Positions 33,506 through 41,855 of a stretch of 64,000 bases of DNA are shown here, one piece after another; the first letter of the stretch is position 1, and each line of letters starts with the position of its first letter. The notes under the pieces are model-generated. The model was not told where the DNA came from and ran no database searches. It saw only the letters and a program-made list of their open reading frames with translations. Source of the stretch: Bradyrhizobium agreste (GTDB lineage Bacteria > Pseudomonadota > Alphaproteobacteria > Rhizobiales > Xanthobacteraceae); assembly GCF_016031625.1 (NCBI RefSeq), contig NZ_JACCHP010000018.1, forward strand, positions 57,891-121,890, read 5' to 3'. Both the position numbers and the translations under genes were made by a program.

Positions 33506-34156
33506 ATGAAGAAGCAGGCCTCCCCCGCCAAACGCAGCACCACGCGCCCGAAGCCGGCGCCCGGCTATCACCATGGCGAATTGCAGGAGGCGTTGATCGC
33601 TGCGAGCGAAGCCATTCTCGCCGAGCAGGGGGCCGAAGGCTTCACGCTGCGCGAGGCCGCCCGCCGCGCCGGTGTTTCGCCGGCCGCCCCGTCACATCAT
33701 TTCGGCAACGCACCGGGCCTTTTGACCGAGGTCGCGATCCGCGGCTACGATGCGCTTGCCGACGCCTTGCGGGAGGCGGCCTCCGGCAAGCAGGGCCCGC
33801 GCGACAAGCTTCACGCCCAGGGCCTTGCTTATGTCGAGTTTGCGCTGAGCCATCCCGGCCGTTTTCAGATGATGTTCGCGAACAAGCGCCTGGTCGCCGA
33901 CGATGCGCGCCTGAGGCAGGCGAGCAGGGCCGCGGGCCATGCCTTCGAGATCGTCGTCGCCGAACTGGTCGGCAGCACGCCGAAGCAGGCGAAGACCGCA
34001 GCTGCGGCAGCCTGGTCGACCGTTCACGGCTTTGCCAAGCTTGCGCTCGAAGATAAATTCGGCTCCGTGAAAACGGACGGCGGCCGCCGCGAGATCATGA
34101 TGACGCTAGATCAGGTCCTCAACTATCTCTGGCCCGTGAGCGGCGCGCGCCGGTAG
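33506..34156 (+). CDS. TetR family transcriptional regulator
   Basis: This regulator of 216 residues has the TetR DNA-binding domain near the start: LIAASEAILAEQGAEGFTLR followed by the recognition helix segment RRAGVSPAAPSHHFGNAPGL. The C-terminal ligand domain is helical and not specific. The ATG at 33506 is chosen; a GTG at 33494 in the same frame would begin inside the second operator copy. Neither has a good ribosome site. It is divergent from the exported SDR and its operator, so it probably represses both. It is followed at 25 bp by an alpha/beta hydrolase gene. Confidence 0.88.
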   Translation: MKKQASPAKRSTTRPKPAPGYHHGELQEALIAASEAILAEQGAEGFTLREAARRAGVSPAAPSHHFGNAPGLLTEVAIRGYDALADALREAASGKQGPRDKLHAQGLAYVEFALSHPGRFQMMFANKRLVADDARLRQASRAAGHAFEIVVAELVGSTPKQAKTAAAAAWSTVHGFAKLALEDKFGSVKTDGGRREIMMTLDQVLNYLWPVSGARR

Positions 34157-34181
34157 GGACAAGTCGAGGATCGACGACGCC

Positions 34182-34859
34182 ATGACGTACGAGACGACAG
34201 ATCTTGAGCTCGACATCGAGCGCATCGGTACGGTCTCCGCGATCCTGACGCAGCCGCCCAAGCCACGCGCCTGCTACGTGCTGGCACACGGTGCGGGCGC
34301 CGATATGCGGCATGCGTTCATGGAGAAAGTTGCTGAAGGTCTCGCGCATCGCGGCATCGCGACATTCCGCTTCAATTTCCCCTACATGGAAAAGAGGCTG
34401 GGACGGCCCGATTCGCCGACGGTCGCGCACGCAGCCGTTCGCGCGGCGGTCGCGGAGGCGGCGCGGCTCTGCCCCGGTCTCAAGCTCGTCGCCGGCGGAA
34501 AATCATTCGGCGGGCGCATGACCTCGCAGGCGCAGTCGAAGTCGCCGCTCCCTGATGTCAAAGGGCTCGCCTTCCTCGGCTTTCCCCTCCATGCCGCCAA
34601 GAAGCCGTCGAGCGAGCGTGCCGAGCACCTCGCTGCAATCGCCATCCCCATGCTGTTCCTGCAGGGCACGCGCGACGAGCTTGCCGATCTAGGCTACCTC
34701 AAGCCTGTCGTCGAGAAGCTCGGGCCTAAGGCGACGCTGCACGAGGTCGCAGGCGGCGACCATTCCTTTGCGGCGCTCAAGAAGTCCGGCCGGACCAATG
34801 ACGAGGCGCTCACGGAGGTGCTGGACACGCTCGCGACCTGGACCGACGCGCTCGCCTGA
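34182..34859 (+). CDS. Alpha/beta family hydrolase (KANL3/Tex30-like)
   Basis: This 225-residue hydrolase has AHGAGADMRHAFMEKVAEGL near the start, the nucleophile elbow GGKSFGGRM and a C-terminal histidine in GGDHSFAAL with FLQGTRDEL carrying the acid. Bacterial members of this group are small cytosolic hydrolases of unknown substrate. It sits 25 bp after the TetR gene on the same strand and could be under the same palindrome. Confidence 0.87.
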   Translation: MTYETTDLELDIERIGTVSAILTQPPKPRACYVLAHGAGADMRHAFMEKVAEGLAHRGIATFRFNFPYMEKRLGRPDSPTVAHAAVRAAVAEAARLCPGLKLVAGGKSFGGRMTSQAQSKSPLPDVKGLAFLGFPLHAAKKPSSERAEHLAAIAIPMLFLQGTRDELADLGYLKPVVEKLGPKATLHEVAGGDHSFAALKKSGRTNDEALTEVLDTLATWTDALA

Positions 34860-34862
34860 GAC

Positions 34863-35837
34863 TCACGCGGAATAAAGCCCCTTGTCGCGTGCCTTCTGGA
34901 TCGCGAGCGCGGCGATCAGGTCGAGCGTCGGCGTCGATAGGCCGGCGGTCCGCGCGAAGGCCTGGGGCGCCTTCACCAGCACGTCGATCTCCATGGCGCG
35001 GCCCAGCTCGTAATCCTGCAGCAGCGACGGCTTGTGGTTGGGGGCGGGGCCGCTGCGGGTGGCACGCTTGACCTCGGGAATGAAGTATTGGGCGATCTCG
35101 TTGGCCTCGTTCAGCATGCGCGGAATCACCTCCGCAAAGGCGGGATCGTCGCGCACGCCGCGCGCGGTCTGGCCGGTGAGCAGGCACAGCACCGACAGCG
35201 ACATGTTGGTCAGCAGCTTTGACCAGATCGCCTCGCGGATCTCGGCGACCGGCGGTGATTCCAGCCGCGCGTCATTGAAGACACCGCGCAGCCTGGTGAT
35301 GCGCTCGCAATTGCGGTCGTCGCACTCGCCGATCAGGAGGCGGTTGCGGTCCGGCGTCAGGTTTTGCACCACGCCGGGCGCGATGACCTCGTTGGAGGAG
35401 AAGATCACGCCGCCGATGATCCGCTCCTTCGGGATGCAGGCGCGCAGGCGCCCGCCGGGATCGAGGAACGAAATGTCCGGCGGGGTCGGGTGCCGCGGCG
35501 GCAGGCCGATGCCGTACCACCAGGGAATGCCGTTCTGCGCAAACACGATCGCAGTGTCGTCCTGGAGCAGCGGCTTGATGCTGGAAACCAGCCCGGTAAG
35601 CGCGGTCGCCTTCAAGGTCGAGATCACGACGTCCTGCGGGCCGAGCTGGGCGGGATCGCCTGACGCATTGACCTTGGCGCCGACCTCGGAATCACCGACG
35701 CGCAGCTTGAGGCCACCCGCGCGGGCCGCCTCCAGATGCGCCCCCCGCATCACGCAACTGACCTCATGGCCGGCGCGCGCCAGCCGTACCGCAATGTGGC
35801 TGCCGACGGCGCCTGCGCCGAAAATGCAGATGCGCAT
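34863..35837 (-). CDS. Ketopantoate reductase family protein
   Basis: This 324-residue protein is a second homologue of ketopantoate reductase in the window. The N-terminal dinucleotide fold (MRICIFGAGAVGSHIAVRLA) starts at residue 1. ISTLKATAL, FAQNGIPWWYG and EIREAIWSKLLTNMSLSVLC follow, with the C-terminal helices in HKPSLLQDYELGRAMEIDVL. The substrate may be a 2-oxo acid other than ketopantoate. The ATG at 35835-35837 is taken because earlier codons are unlike the family. It converges on the hydrolase gene with a 3 bp gap. Confidence 0.88.
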   Translation of the reverse strand: MRICIFGAGAVGSHIAVRLARAGHEVSCVMRGAHLEAARAGGLKLRVGDSEVGAKVNASGDPAQLGPQDVVISTLKATALTGLVSSIKPLLQDDTAIVFAQNGIPWWYGIGLPPRHPTPPDISFLDPGGRLRACIPKERIIGGVIFSSNEVIAPGVVQNLTPDRNRLLIGECDDRNCERITRLRGVFNDARLESPPVAEIREAIWSKLLTNMSLSVLCLLTGQTARGVRDDPAFAEVIPRMLNEANEIAQYFIPEVKRATRSGPAPNHKPSLLQDYELGRAMEIDVLVKAPQAFARTAGLSTPTLDLIAALAIQKARDKGLYSA

Positions 35838-35988
35838 GTTGATATCCCGTATCCATCCCGTGGTGTCGCCCGCGGCCAGCATGACACAAGCCGCCATGCG
35901 ATGGACGCGGCCGCCCTACGCCGGAAAGATATGGATCAGGGCACGCGCCCTCGGCCATAGTGCGCGGCAAACAACCGGAGGACCGCCG

Positions 35989-36785
35989 ATGAGTACCAGC
36001 CCCGTCCTGTGGAGCCTCGATGAACGCGGGGTGGCGACCGTCACGTTGAACCGGCCGGAGGTCAACAATGCCTATGACGGCGCGCTGATCTCAGGCGTGC
36101 TCGCAGCGATGGACGACCTCGGCAGCAAGCCCAATTTGCGCGTCGTCGTGCTCCGAGGCAACGGCAAGCACTTCCAGGCCGGCGCCGACCTCAAATGGAT
36201 CAACAGTGTGCGGCCGCAATCGCGCGAGACGAACGAGGCGGCCTCGCGGGCGACGTTCGAAGCCGTGCAGCGGCTCAACACTTTGCCGATCCCATTGTCG
36301 CGCTGGTGCAGGGCGGCTGCTTCGGGGGCGGTACTGGCGTCATCGCGGCCTGCGATGTCGTGATTGCCGCCGACAACGCCCTGTTCTCGATCACCGAGGT
36401 GCGCTGGGGGCTGACCGCCGCAATCATCATCCCACAGCTCTGCGATGCCATCGGCGTCCGTCAGGTCCGCCGCTACGCGCTCACCGGCGAACGCTTCGGC
36501 GCCGAGGACGCCCGCCGCATCGGCCTCGTTCACGAGGTGGTGCCGCTCGCCGATGTCGAGGCTGCAGGCGCCAAGGTCGTCGAGCAGCTGCTCGCCAACG
36601 GACCGGAAGCGATGGCCGAGACCAAGCGGCTCGCATTGGAGAGCTCGTTCGGCGGCATGGCCGTGGACGATGCCGCTTACACCCGGCTCGTGCAGCTGCA
36701 TGCGATCAAGCGCCAGAGCGCGGAGGCCGCGGAAGGGCTGGCCTCGTTCGCCGAGAAGCGGGCGGCGAAGTGGGGCGGTGGCTGA
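35989..36785 (+). pseudogene. Enoyl-CoA hydratase, single-base frameshift near 36292
   Basis: The ATG at 35989 opens a crotonase-family frame (MSTSPVLWSLDERGVATVTL, then GNGKHFQAGADLKWI) that runs to LNTLPIP and then falls out of phase. One base back the sequence continues as IVALVQGGCFGGGTGVIAAC, DNALFSITEVRWGL and to WGGG at 36785. Adding a base after CCGATCCC would give a 265-residue enzyme of normal length. The retained ITEV glutamate and the overall pattern resemble methylglutaconyl-CoA hydratases. Either the gene is inactive or the base is missing from the sequence. Confidence 0.85.
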
Positions 36786-36788
36786 CGC

Positions 36789-37049
36789 TTACTTTTGCCT
36801 ATGCCTCGTCAGGAGGGTGGACCGGCCTTCAGCCTCTGCCATTTCGGCCGTCTCAAAGATCCCTTCTGGAGGAAGTTGTTGCCAACCTTCGGTAATAACT
36901 TCGCTTTCGCATTCCGATCTGTACGAGTATTCTTCAGCGAACGAGAAATGCCCGTCTTCGCGCTGCAATACTACGAGACGCCGTTGTTGTGGCTTCCCCG
37001 TAGCACGAGAGACGGTCTCGATTGCTTCCAGCACCTTCACCAATTTCAT
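36789..37049 (-). CDS. Small cytosolic protein of unknown function
   Basis: This 86-residue acidic protein has the segment QRRLVVLQREDGHFSFAEEY and the tail PPEGIFETAEMAEAEGRSTL, a pattern seen in short hypothetical proteins of rhizobia. It has no signal or membrane segment and no known motif. GC is lower than in its neighbours. The ATG at 37047-37049 is taken over one 21 bp upstream because the residues that follow fit better. It converges on the broken enoyl-CoA hydratase gene. Confidence 0.6.
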   Translation of the reverse strand: MKLVKVLEAIETVSRATGKPQQRRLVVLQREDGHFSFAEEYSYRSECESEVITEGWQQLPPEGIFETAEMAEAEGRSTLLTRHRQK

Positions 37050-37085
37050 TTTGCGGTCTCCGCAAATCAAGGAAATGCGGTCCGC

Positions 37086-37358
37086 TCAGCAGCCGCGGCA
37101 GATGTTGTTGATGCTGCGATAGACGGCGTCGTCGTCCTGGCGCAACTGGCGCAGCGTTTCGAGCGCCTTGCTCTCGTCGGTCGCAGGTGCAGGCTTGCGC
37201 TTGACCGCGAGTTCTTCCTCCTGCCGCTTGTAGCAGGCTTCGCGACCGGGCTTGGCCTGGATGAAGCGGCAGTTTTGCTCCAGGGCCGCGGCGGGAGCTG
37301 CCGAGAGCGCGAGGGCAATAAGGGCGGCGAAGCAGGACCTGACGGTGATCGAATTCAT
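37086..37358 (-). CDS. Small exported cysteine protein with C-terminal ICRGC
   Basis: This 90-residue protein has a signal peptide (RSCFAALIALALSAAPAAAL) and a mature part with cysteines in EQNCRFIQ, REACYKRQ and the last five residues, ICRGC. The basic-acidic middle has no enzyme motif. The same five-residue C terminus is found on the unrelated exported protein at 62875-63861. The ATG at 37356-37358 begins the signal peptide. Confidence 0.75.
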   Translation of the reverse strand: MNSITVRSCFAALIALALSAAPAAALEQNCRFIQAKPGREACYKRQEEELAVKRKPAPATDESKALETLRQLRQDDDAVYRSINNICRGC

Positions 37359-37470
37359 GGCCGCACTTGTCTCAGGTTCACCGGTGGCGAGCAACCGCGA
37401 TCTTGCGAGGATGACGACCGCCGGCTAATTCGTGGTCCAGTTCGATGCAGATTCCGGGAGCGGACGCGCC

Positions 37471-38838
37471 ATGCGGGCTATGACGATCGAGGAGCCGGCA
37501 CGCCAGGTGCCGCTCTATGGCGAATATGAAGTCGTCGTGCTGGGCGGCGGTCCGGCCGGCATCGTGGCGGCAGCCGCAGCGGCACGCGCCGGGCGGAAGA
37601 CGCTGCTGATCGAGCGCTACGGCTTTCTCGGCGGCATGGGGACCGCGGCCGGCGTCACCAATTTCTGCGGCCTGCACGGCAATGTCCATGGCGAGCATCG
37701 GCGGCTGGTGCAGGGTCTGGCCTCGGAGCTGCTGGCGCGGATCGATCGCTTGAACGGCCTCAACGCGCCGCATCTCATCCTTGGCAAGGTGTTTGCCCAG
37801 GCCTATGACACCGCCGCCTACAAGATCGCGGCCGACGAGCTGCTCGTCAGCCACAAGGTGAATATCCTGTTCCACGCGCTCGGCGCCGGCGTGGTGATGG
37901 GCGATAACCGCCGCATCGACGCGATGCTGGTCGAGACCAAGGCCGGCCGGCAGGCGGTGCGCGCGGAGATCTTCATCGACTGCTCCGGCGACGGCGATCT
38001 CGCCGTCTGGGCCGGCGCGCCGTTCGAGATCGGCGACGAGCATGGCCATCCGCTCTACCCTTCGATGATGCTCCGTCTCAACGGCATCGATCCCGTGAAG
38101 GCCGGCGAGGCCTGGCGCACCATTCCGCAATTGATGGAAAAGGCTGTCGCCGCCGGCACCCACGCCTTCCCGCGCAAAAGCGCGATCGTGCGGCCGCAAA
38201 AATCCGGCATCGAATGGCGGGTGAACTTCACCCAGGTGGCGCGCGAGGACGGCCATGCCATTAACGGCATCGAGCCCGACGATCTCACCCGCGGCGAGAT
38301 CGAGGGCCGCAAGCAGGCGCTCGCCGCGTACGAATTCCTGCGCAGCGCGGTGCCGGGCTTCGAAAAGTCCTACATCGTCGACCTGCCGCCGCAGCTCGGT
38401 ATCCGCGAGACCCGCCGCATCAGGGGTGGCTACCAGCTCAGCGGTGAGGACGTGCTTGGCTGTGCCTCGTTCGCGGATTCCATCGGCGTCAATGGCTGGC
38501 CGATCGAGGCCCATGTGCCCGGTGACGTCGTCTTCACCTTCCCGCCGATCCCGGAATCGCGCGGGTACAATGAGCTGCCTTACCGGATGCTGGTCCCTGA
38601 AGGCGTCGACAATCTCCTGGTCGCCGGCCGCTGTGCGTCGATGACGCACGAGGGCCAGTCGGCCGCGCGGGTCTCCGGTGCCTGCTTCGCGATGGGCGAG
38701 GCCGCCGGTTCCGCCGCCGCGCTGGCGCTGTCCGGAAACCGGATTCCACGCGAAATCCCCATTGAAAAGTTGCAGGAAACGTTGAAACAACAGGGCGCCT
38801 TCATCGGACGGGACCAGACGGTGCCCGAAGGCCTGTAG
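37471..38838 (+). CDS. FAD-dependent oxidoreductase
   Basis: This protein of about 455 residues has a GxGxxG dinucleotide fold (VVVLGGGPAGIVAAAAAARAG) and the FAD_oxidored (PF12831-like) pattern, with FLGGMGTAAGVTNFCGLHG and ETRRIRGGYQLSGEDVL. The end VDNLLVAGRCASMTHEGQSA is the typical FAD C-terminal motif. The substrate is unknown. It is 31 bp upstream of the ABC binding-protein gene, suggesting a shared transcript and a role in processing the imported compound. The start is ATG 37471, with an in-frame ATG at 37480 as alternative. Confidence 0.88.
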   Translation: MRAMTIEEPARQVPLYGEYEVVVLGGGPAGIVAAAAAARAGRKTLLIERYGFLGGMGTAAGVTNFCGLHGNVHGEHRRLVQGLASELLARIDRLNGLNAPHLILGKVFAQAYDTAAYKIAADELLVSHKVNILFHALGAGVVMGDNRRIDAMLVETKAGRQAVRAEIFIDCSGDGDLAVWAGAPFEIGDEHGHPLYPSMMLRLNGIDPVKAGEAWRTIPQLMEKAVAAGTHAFPRKSAIVRPQKSGIEWRVNFTQVAREDGHAINGIEPDDLTRGEIEGRKQALAAYEFLRSAVPGFEKSYIVDLPPQLGIRETRRIRGGYQLSGEDVLGCASFADSIGVNGWPIEAHVPGDVVFTFPPIPESRGYNELPYRMLVPEGVDNLLVAGRCASMTHEGQSAARVSGACFAMGEAAGSAAALALSGNRIPREIPIEKLQETLKQQGAFIGRDQTVPEGL

Positions 38839-38869
38839 CGCACTGCAAGACAACGGCGGAGGAAACGGG

Positions 38870-39874
38870 ATGATCGGGATTGCGCGGCTCGCGGTAGCGG
38901 GCCTGATGGCGATCATGGCGATGGCTACGGCACGGGCCGAGGATGCGCTGAAAGCCAGGATCGGTGTGCTCCGCCTGTCTTCATCGGCGCCGGTCTTCAT
39001 CGCGCTGGACAAGGGCTATTTCCGTGAGGCCGGCTTGGAGGTCGAGCTGAAGTTCTTCGATGCAGCGCAGCCGATTGCGGTCGCCACCACCTCGGGCGAC
39101 GTCGATTTCGGCGTCACCGCCTTCACCGCCGGGCTCTACAATCTCGGCGGCAAGGGGGTGCTGAAGGTGATCGGCGGCATGAGCCGCGAGAAGCCCGGCT
39201 ATCCCCTGATCGGCTATTTCGCCAGCAACAACGCCTATGCGAGCGGTCTGAAGACGCCGAAGGACCTCGCTGGCAAGCGCGTGGCGATGACGCAGGTCGG
39301 ATCGAGCTTCCACTATTCGCTCGGCCTGCTCGCCGACAAATACGGCTTCAAGCTCGCGGACGTGAAGATCGTGCCGCTGCAATCGCTGTCGAATGCCGCC
39401 GCTGCGCTCAAGGGCGAGACCGTCGATGCCGCGTTGCTGCCGATCTCGACCGCGCGAAAGCTGATGGACGAGGGCGGCGCGAAATTCCTAGGGTGGGTCG
39501 GCGACGAGACGCCCTGGCAGCTGGGCGCGGTGTTCGCATCGCCAAAGACGCTGGCCAACAAGGCGCTGGTGACGAAATTCCTCGGCGTGCTCGCGAAAGC
39601 CGACCGCGAATATCACGACGTCATCCTGGCTTCGATGAAGGATGGCATCGCCCCGATCAACGAACAGACAAAACCGCTGCTGGAGATCATTGCCAAGTAC
39701 ACCAACCTGCCGGTCGAGCAGGTGGTCGGCAACTGCGCCTATATCGATCCCGACGGCAAGCTGGATGTGAAGAACGTCGACAACCAGATCAAATGGCTGC
39801 AGGAGCAGGGCTTTGTCGACAAGGGCTTTGACGCGGACGCGATCATTGCGAAGGAATTTGTGAAGGCGGATTGA
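38870..39874 (+). CDS. NitT/TauT-type ABC transporter substrate-binding protein
   Basis: This 334-residue periplasmic protein has a signal peptide (ATARAED) and the NMT1/SsuA-like fold: IGVLRLSSSAPVFIALDKGY at the start, then SGDVDFGVTAFTAGLYNL and AGKRVAMTQVGSSFHYSLGL. GGAGGAAACGGG precedes the ATG. The ligand is not known, but sulfonates, nitrate, thiamine precursors and aromatic acids are common in this family. The genes for the ATPase and permease follow after a palindromic repeat. Confidence 0.92.
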   Translation: MIGIARLAVAGLMAIMAMATARAEDALKARIGVLRLSSSAPVFIALDKGYFREAGLEVELKFFDAAQPIAVATTSGDVDFGVTAFTAGLYNLGGKGVLKVIGGMSREKPGYPLIGYFASNNAYASGLKTPKDLAGKRVAMTQVGSSFHYSLGLLADKYGFKLADVKIVPLQSLSNAAAALKGETVDAALLPISTARKLMDEGGAKFLGWVGDETPWQLGAVFASPKTLANKALVTKFLGVLAKADREYHDVILASMKDGIAPINEQTKPLLEIIAKYTNLPVEQVVGNCAYIDPDGKLDVKNVDNQIKWLQEQGFVDKGFDADAIIAKEFVKAD

Positions 39875-39910
39875 TGTTGATGGTGCGGTCTCTCGCGACG
39901 GGCGCTCTGC

Positions 39911-40141
39911 CACCCTCCCTTGGAGGGGGAGGGTCGATCGCGCCGGCGATGCGCAGCATCGTCCGGAGCGAGCGGGGTGGGGTGAGCCACAGCGGCGGTC
40001 CGTCCGTCGTTTGCTCCAGCCGGTCGCGGACAGTTGGAGGGCACAAAGTATCAGCATCCACGTGGATAGACCGTCACCCCACCCCGGTTTGCATTTCGCT
40101 TCGCTGCATGCAAACCGACCCTCCCCCTCCAGGGGAGGGTG
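39911..40141. repeat. Long palindromic repeat, family D, copy 1
   Basis: The left end reads CACCCTCCCTTGGAGGGGGA and GGGTCGATCGCG, with GGGGTGGGGTGAG. The right end reads GTCACCCCACCCC and GACCCTCCCCCTCCAGGGGA. The inner part is unique. The same element occurs at 52190-52348. It separates the binding protein from the ATPase gene of one transporter and could unbalance their expression. Confidence 0.9.
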
Positions 40142-40160
40142 AAGACCGCAGGCTCATCGA

Positions 40161-40934
40161 ATGGACCTGATCGCCAGCCACATCACCCATCGCTTCGGCG
40201 ATCTCGCCGTGCTCGACGACGTCTCGTTTACCGTCGGTGCCGGCGAGGTGGTGGCGATCGTCGGGCCTTCCGGCTGCGGCAAGAGCACGCTGCTGCAGAT
40301 CCTCGGCGGCCTCTTGCAGCCGAGCTCCGGCGCGCCAGAGCTGCGCGGGGCGCCGCCTGCGGACAGTCTCAATCCGCTGACCTTCGTGTTCCAGGACTTT
40401 GCGCTGCTGCCCTGGGCGACGGTCGAGGAGAATGTCGAATTCCCGCTGCTGCACACCCAGCTCTCGGCCGCGCAGCGCCGCGCGCTGGTCGAGGATGCCT
40501 TGCGCCGCACCGGCCTCACCGACTTTCGCCAGACCTATCCAAAGCAGCTCTCCGGCGGCATGCGCCAGCGCGTCGGCATTTCGCGCGCGCTTGCGGTGAG
40601 GCCCGCAATTCTCTTGATGGACGAGCCGCTCTCGGCGCTGGATTCGCAGACGCGCGAGCTCTTGATGGAGGATTTCATCCGCCTGCTCGCCGATGGCGGC
40701 ATGGGCGCGGTCTACGTCACCCACAATCTCGAAGAGGCGGCGCGGCTCGCCGACCGCATCGTGGTGCTGTCGCGGCGGCCTGGCCGCATCCGCGAGGTCG
40801 TGACCGTGCCGATGGCGCGCGCTGCGCGCGGCGACGCGGCGGCGCGCGAAAAGCTGCTGGCGCTGCAGAATCAGATCTGGTCGCTGATCCGCAACGAGGC
40901 GATCGATGCCGAGCGCGAGGTCCAGCATGCTTGA
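40161..40934 (+). CDS. ABC transporter ATP-binding protein
   Basis: This 257-residue ATPase has Walker A GPSGCGKST near residue 35, the signature LSGGMRQRVG, Walker B ILLMDEPLSALD and the switch histidine in VYVTHNLEEA. It is of the SsuB/TauB/NrtD type that pairs with NMT1-like binding proteins. Its last codons overlap the permease start by 8 bp. It energises the importer formed with the genes before and after it. Confidence 0.95.
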   Translation: MDLIASHITHRFGDLAVLDDVSFTVGAGEVVAIVGPSGCGKSTLLQILGGLLQPSSGAPELRGAPPADSLNPLTFVFQDFALLPWATVEENVEFPLLHTQLSAAQRRALVEDALRRTGLTDFRQTYPKQLSGGMRQRVGISRALAVRPAILLMDEPLSALDSQTRELLMEDFIRLLADGGMGAVYVTHNLEEAARLADRIVVLSRRPGRIREVVTVPMARAARGDAAAREKLLALQNQIWSLIRNEAIDAEREVQHA

Positions 40935-41760
40935 TCGCGCGGTGGCGGACACGACGGCCAAGAACACCAAGAACGAGCCGACGCGGCGCGTCCACTTTCG
41001 TGGCGCCGGCTTCGTGCCTGCGTCGAGCAGGTATGGCGGCTGGATCGGGCTCGGCCTCGTCATCGCGATCTGGCAGGCCGCCGGCAGCGCCGGCCTCGTC
41101 AATGCGCTGTTTCTGCCGACTCCTTCCGCAATTGTCCGCGCGATCTACCAGCTCGCGGTCTCCGGCGCACTGTGGCAGCATGTTTCGGCCTCGCTGCTGC
41201 GGATCTGCGTCGGCTGGCTCCTGGGAACGGCGGCCGGCGTCGCCGTCGGCTTCGCCATCGGCCTGTCGCGGCTCGCGCGCAGCGTCGGCATCACCTTCAT
41301 CTCGGCGCTGTTTCCGATCCCGAAGATCGCGCTGCTGCCGCTGCTCATTCTCTGGCTCGGCATCGGCGAAGAGCCGAAGATCGCGACCATTGCGTTAGGG
41401 GTGTTCTTCTCGACCGCCATCTCCGTCTATAGCGGCGTCGATGCCGTGCCGCGCAACCTGATCCGCATGGCGCAGAGTTTCAACGTTCCGTTCGCCACCA
41501 TCGTGCGCAAGGTGATCTGGCCGGGCGCGCTGCCGGCGATCCTCGCCGGCTTCCGCATCACCGCCTCCGTCGCGCTGCTGCTGGTCGTCAGCGCCGAGAT
41601 GATCGGCGCCCAATACGGCATCGGCGCTTTCGTGCTGCAGGCCGGCAACCTGATGCAGACCGATCAGCTGCTCGCCGGCGTCGTGATCCTGTCGGTGTTC
41701 GGGCTCGCAGTGGGCAAGGTGATCGGCTGGCTGGAGATGCGGCTGTTGCACTGGCGGTGA
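40927..41760 (+). CDS. ABC transporter permease
   Basis: This 277-residue inner-membrane protein has about six hydrophobic segments and the EAA-loop region around SVYSGVDAVPRNLIRMAQSF. It also has PFATIVRKVIWPGALPAILA, typical of the SsuC/TauC permease family. The ATG at 40927 overlaps the ATPase stop, so it is translationally coupled. With the binding protein and ATPase it makes a complete importer upstream of the gentisate genes. Confidence 0.93.
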   Translation: MLDRAVADTTAKNTKNEPTRRVHFRGAGFVPASSRYGGWIGLGLVIAIWQAAGSAGLVNALFLPTPSAIVRAIYQLAVSGALWQHVSASLLRICVGWLLGTAAGVAVGFAIGLSRLARSVGITFISALFPIPKIALLPLLILWLGIGEEPKIATIALGVFFSTAISVYSGVDAVPRNLIRMAQSFNVPFATIVRKVIWPGALPAILAGFRITASVALLLVVSAEMIGAQYGIGAFVLQAGNLMQTDQLLAGVVILSVFGLAVGKVIGWLEMRLLHWR

Positions 41761-41768
41761 GCACCGCT

Positions 41769-41846
41769 GTCATTCCGGGGCACGCGAAGCGTGAACCCGG
41801 AATCTCGAGATTCCGGGTTCGATGCTTCGCATCGCCCCGGAATGAC
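41769..41846. repeat. Palindromic repeat, family C, copy 2
   Basis: GTCATTCCGGGGCACGCGAA opens the element and CGCATCGCCCCGGAATGAC closes it; CCGGAATCTCGAGATTCCGG is a perfect inner palindrome. It is between the convergent permease and gentisate dioxygenase genes. The dioxygenase gene is flanked on both sides by this family. Confidence 0.88.
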
Positions 41847-41855
41847 GGGTCAGCC

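Noticed and set aside
37378..39012. Minus-strand frame over the FAD oxidoreductase
   Set aside because: Antisense of a gene with clear FAD motifs; it has no family resemblance.
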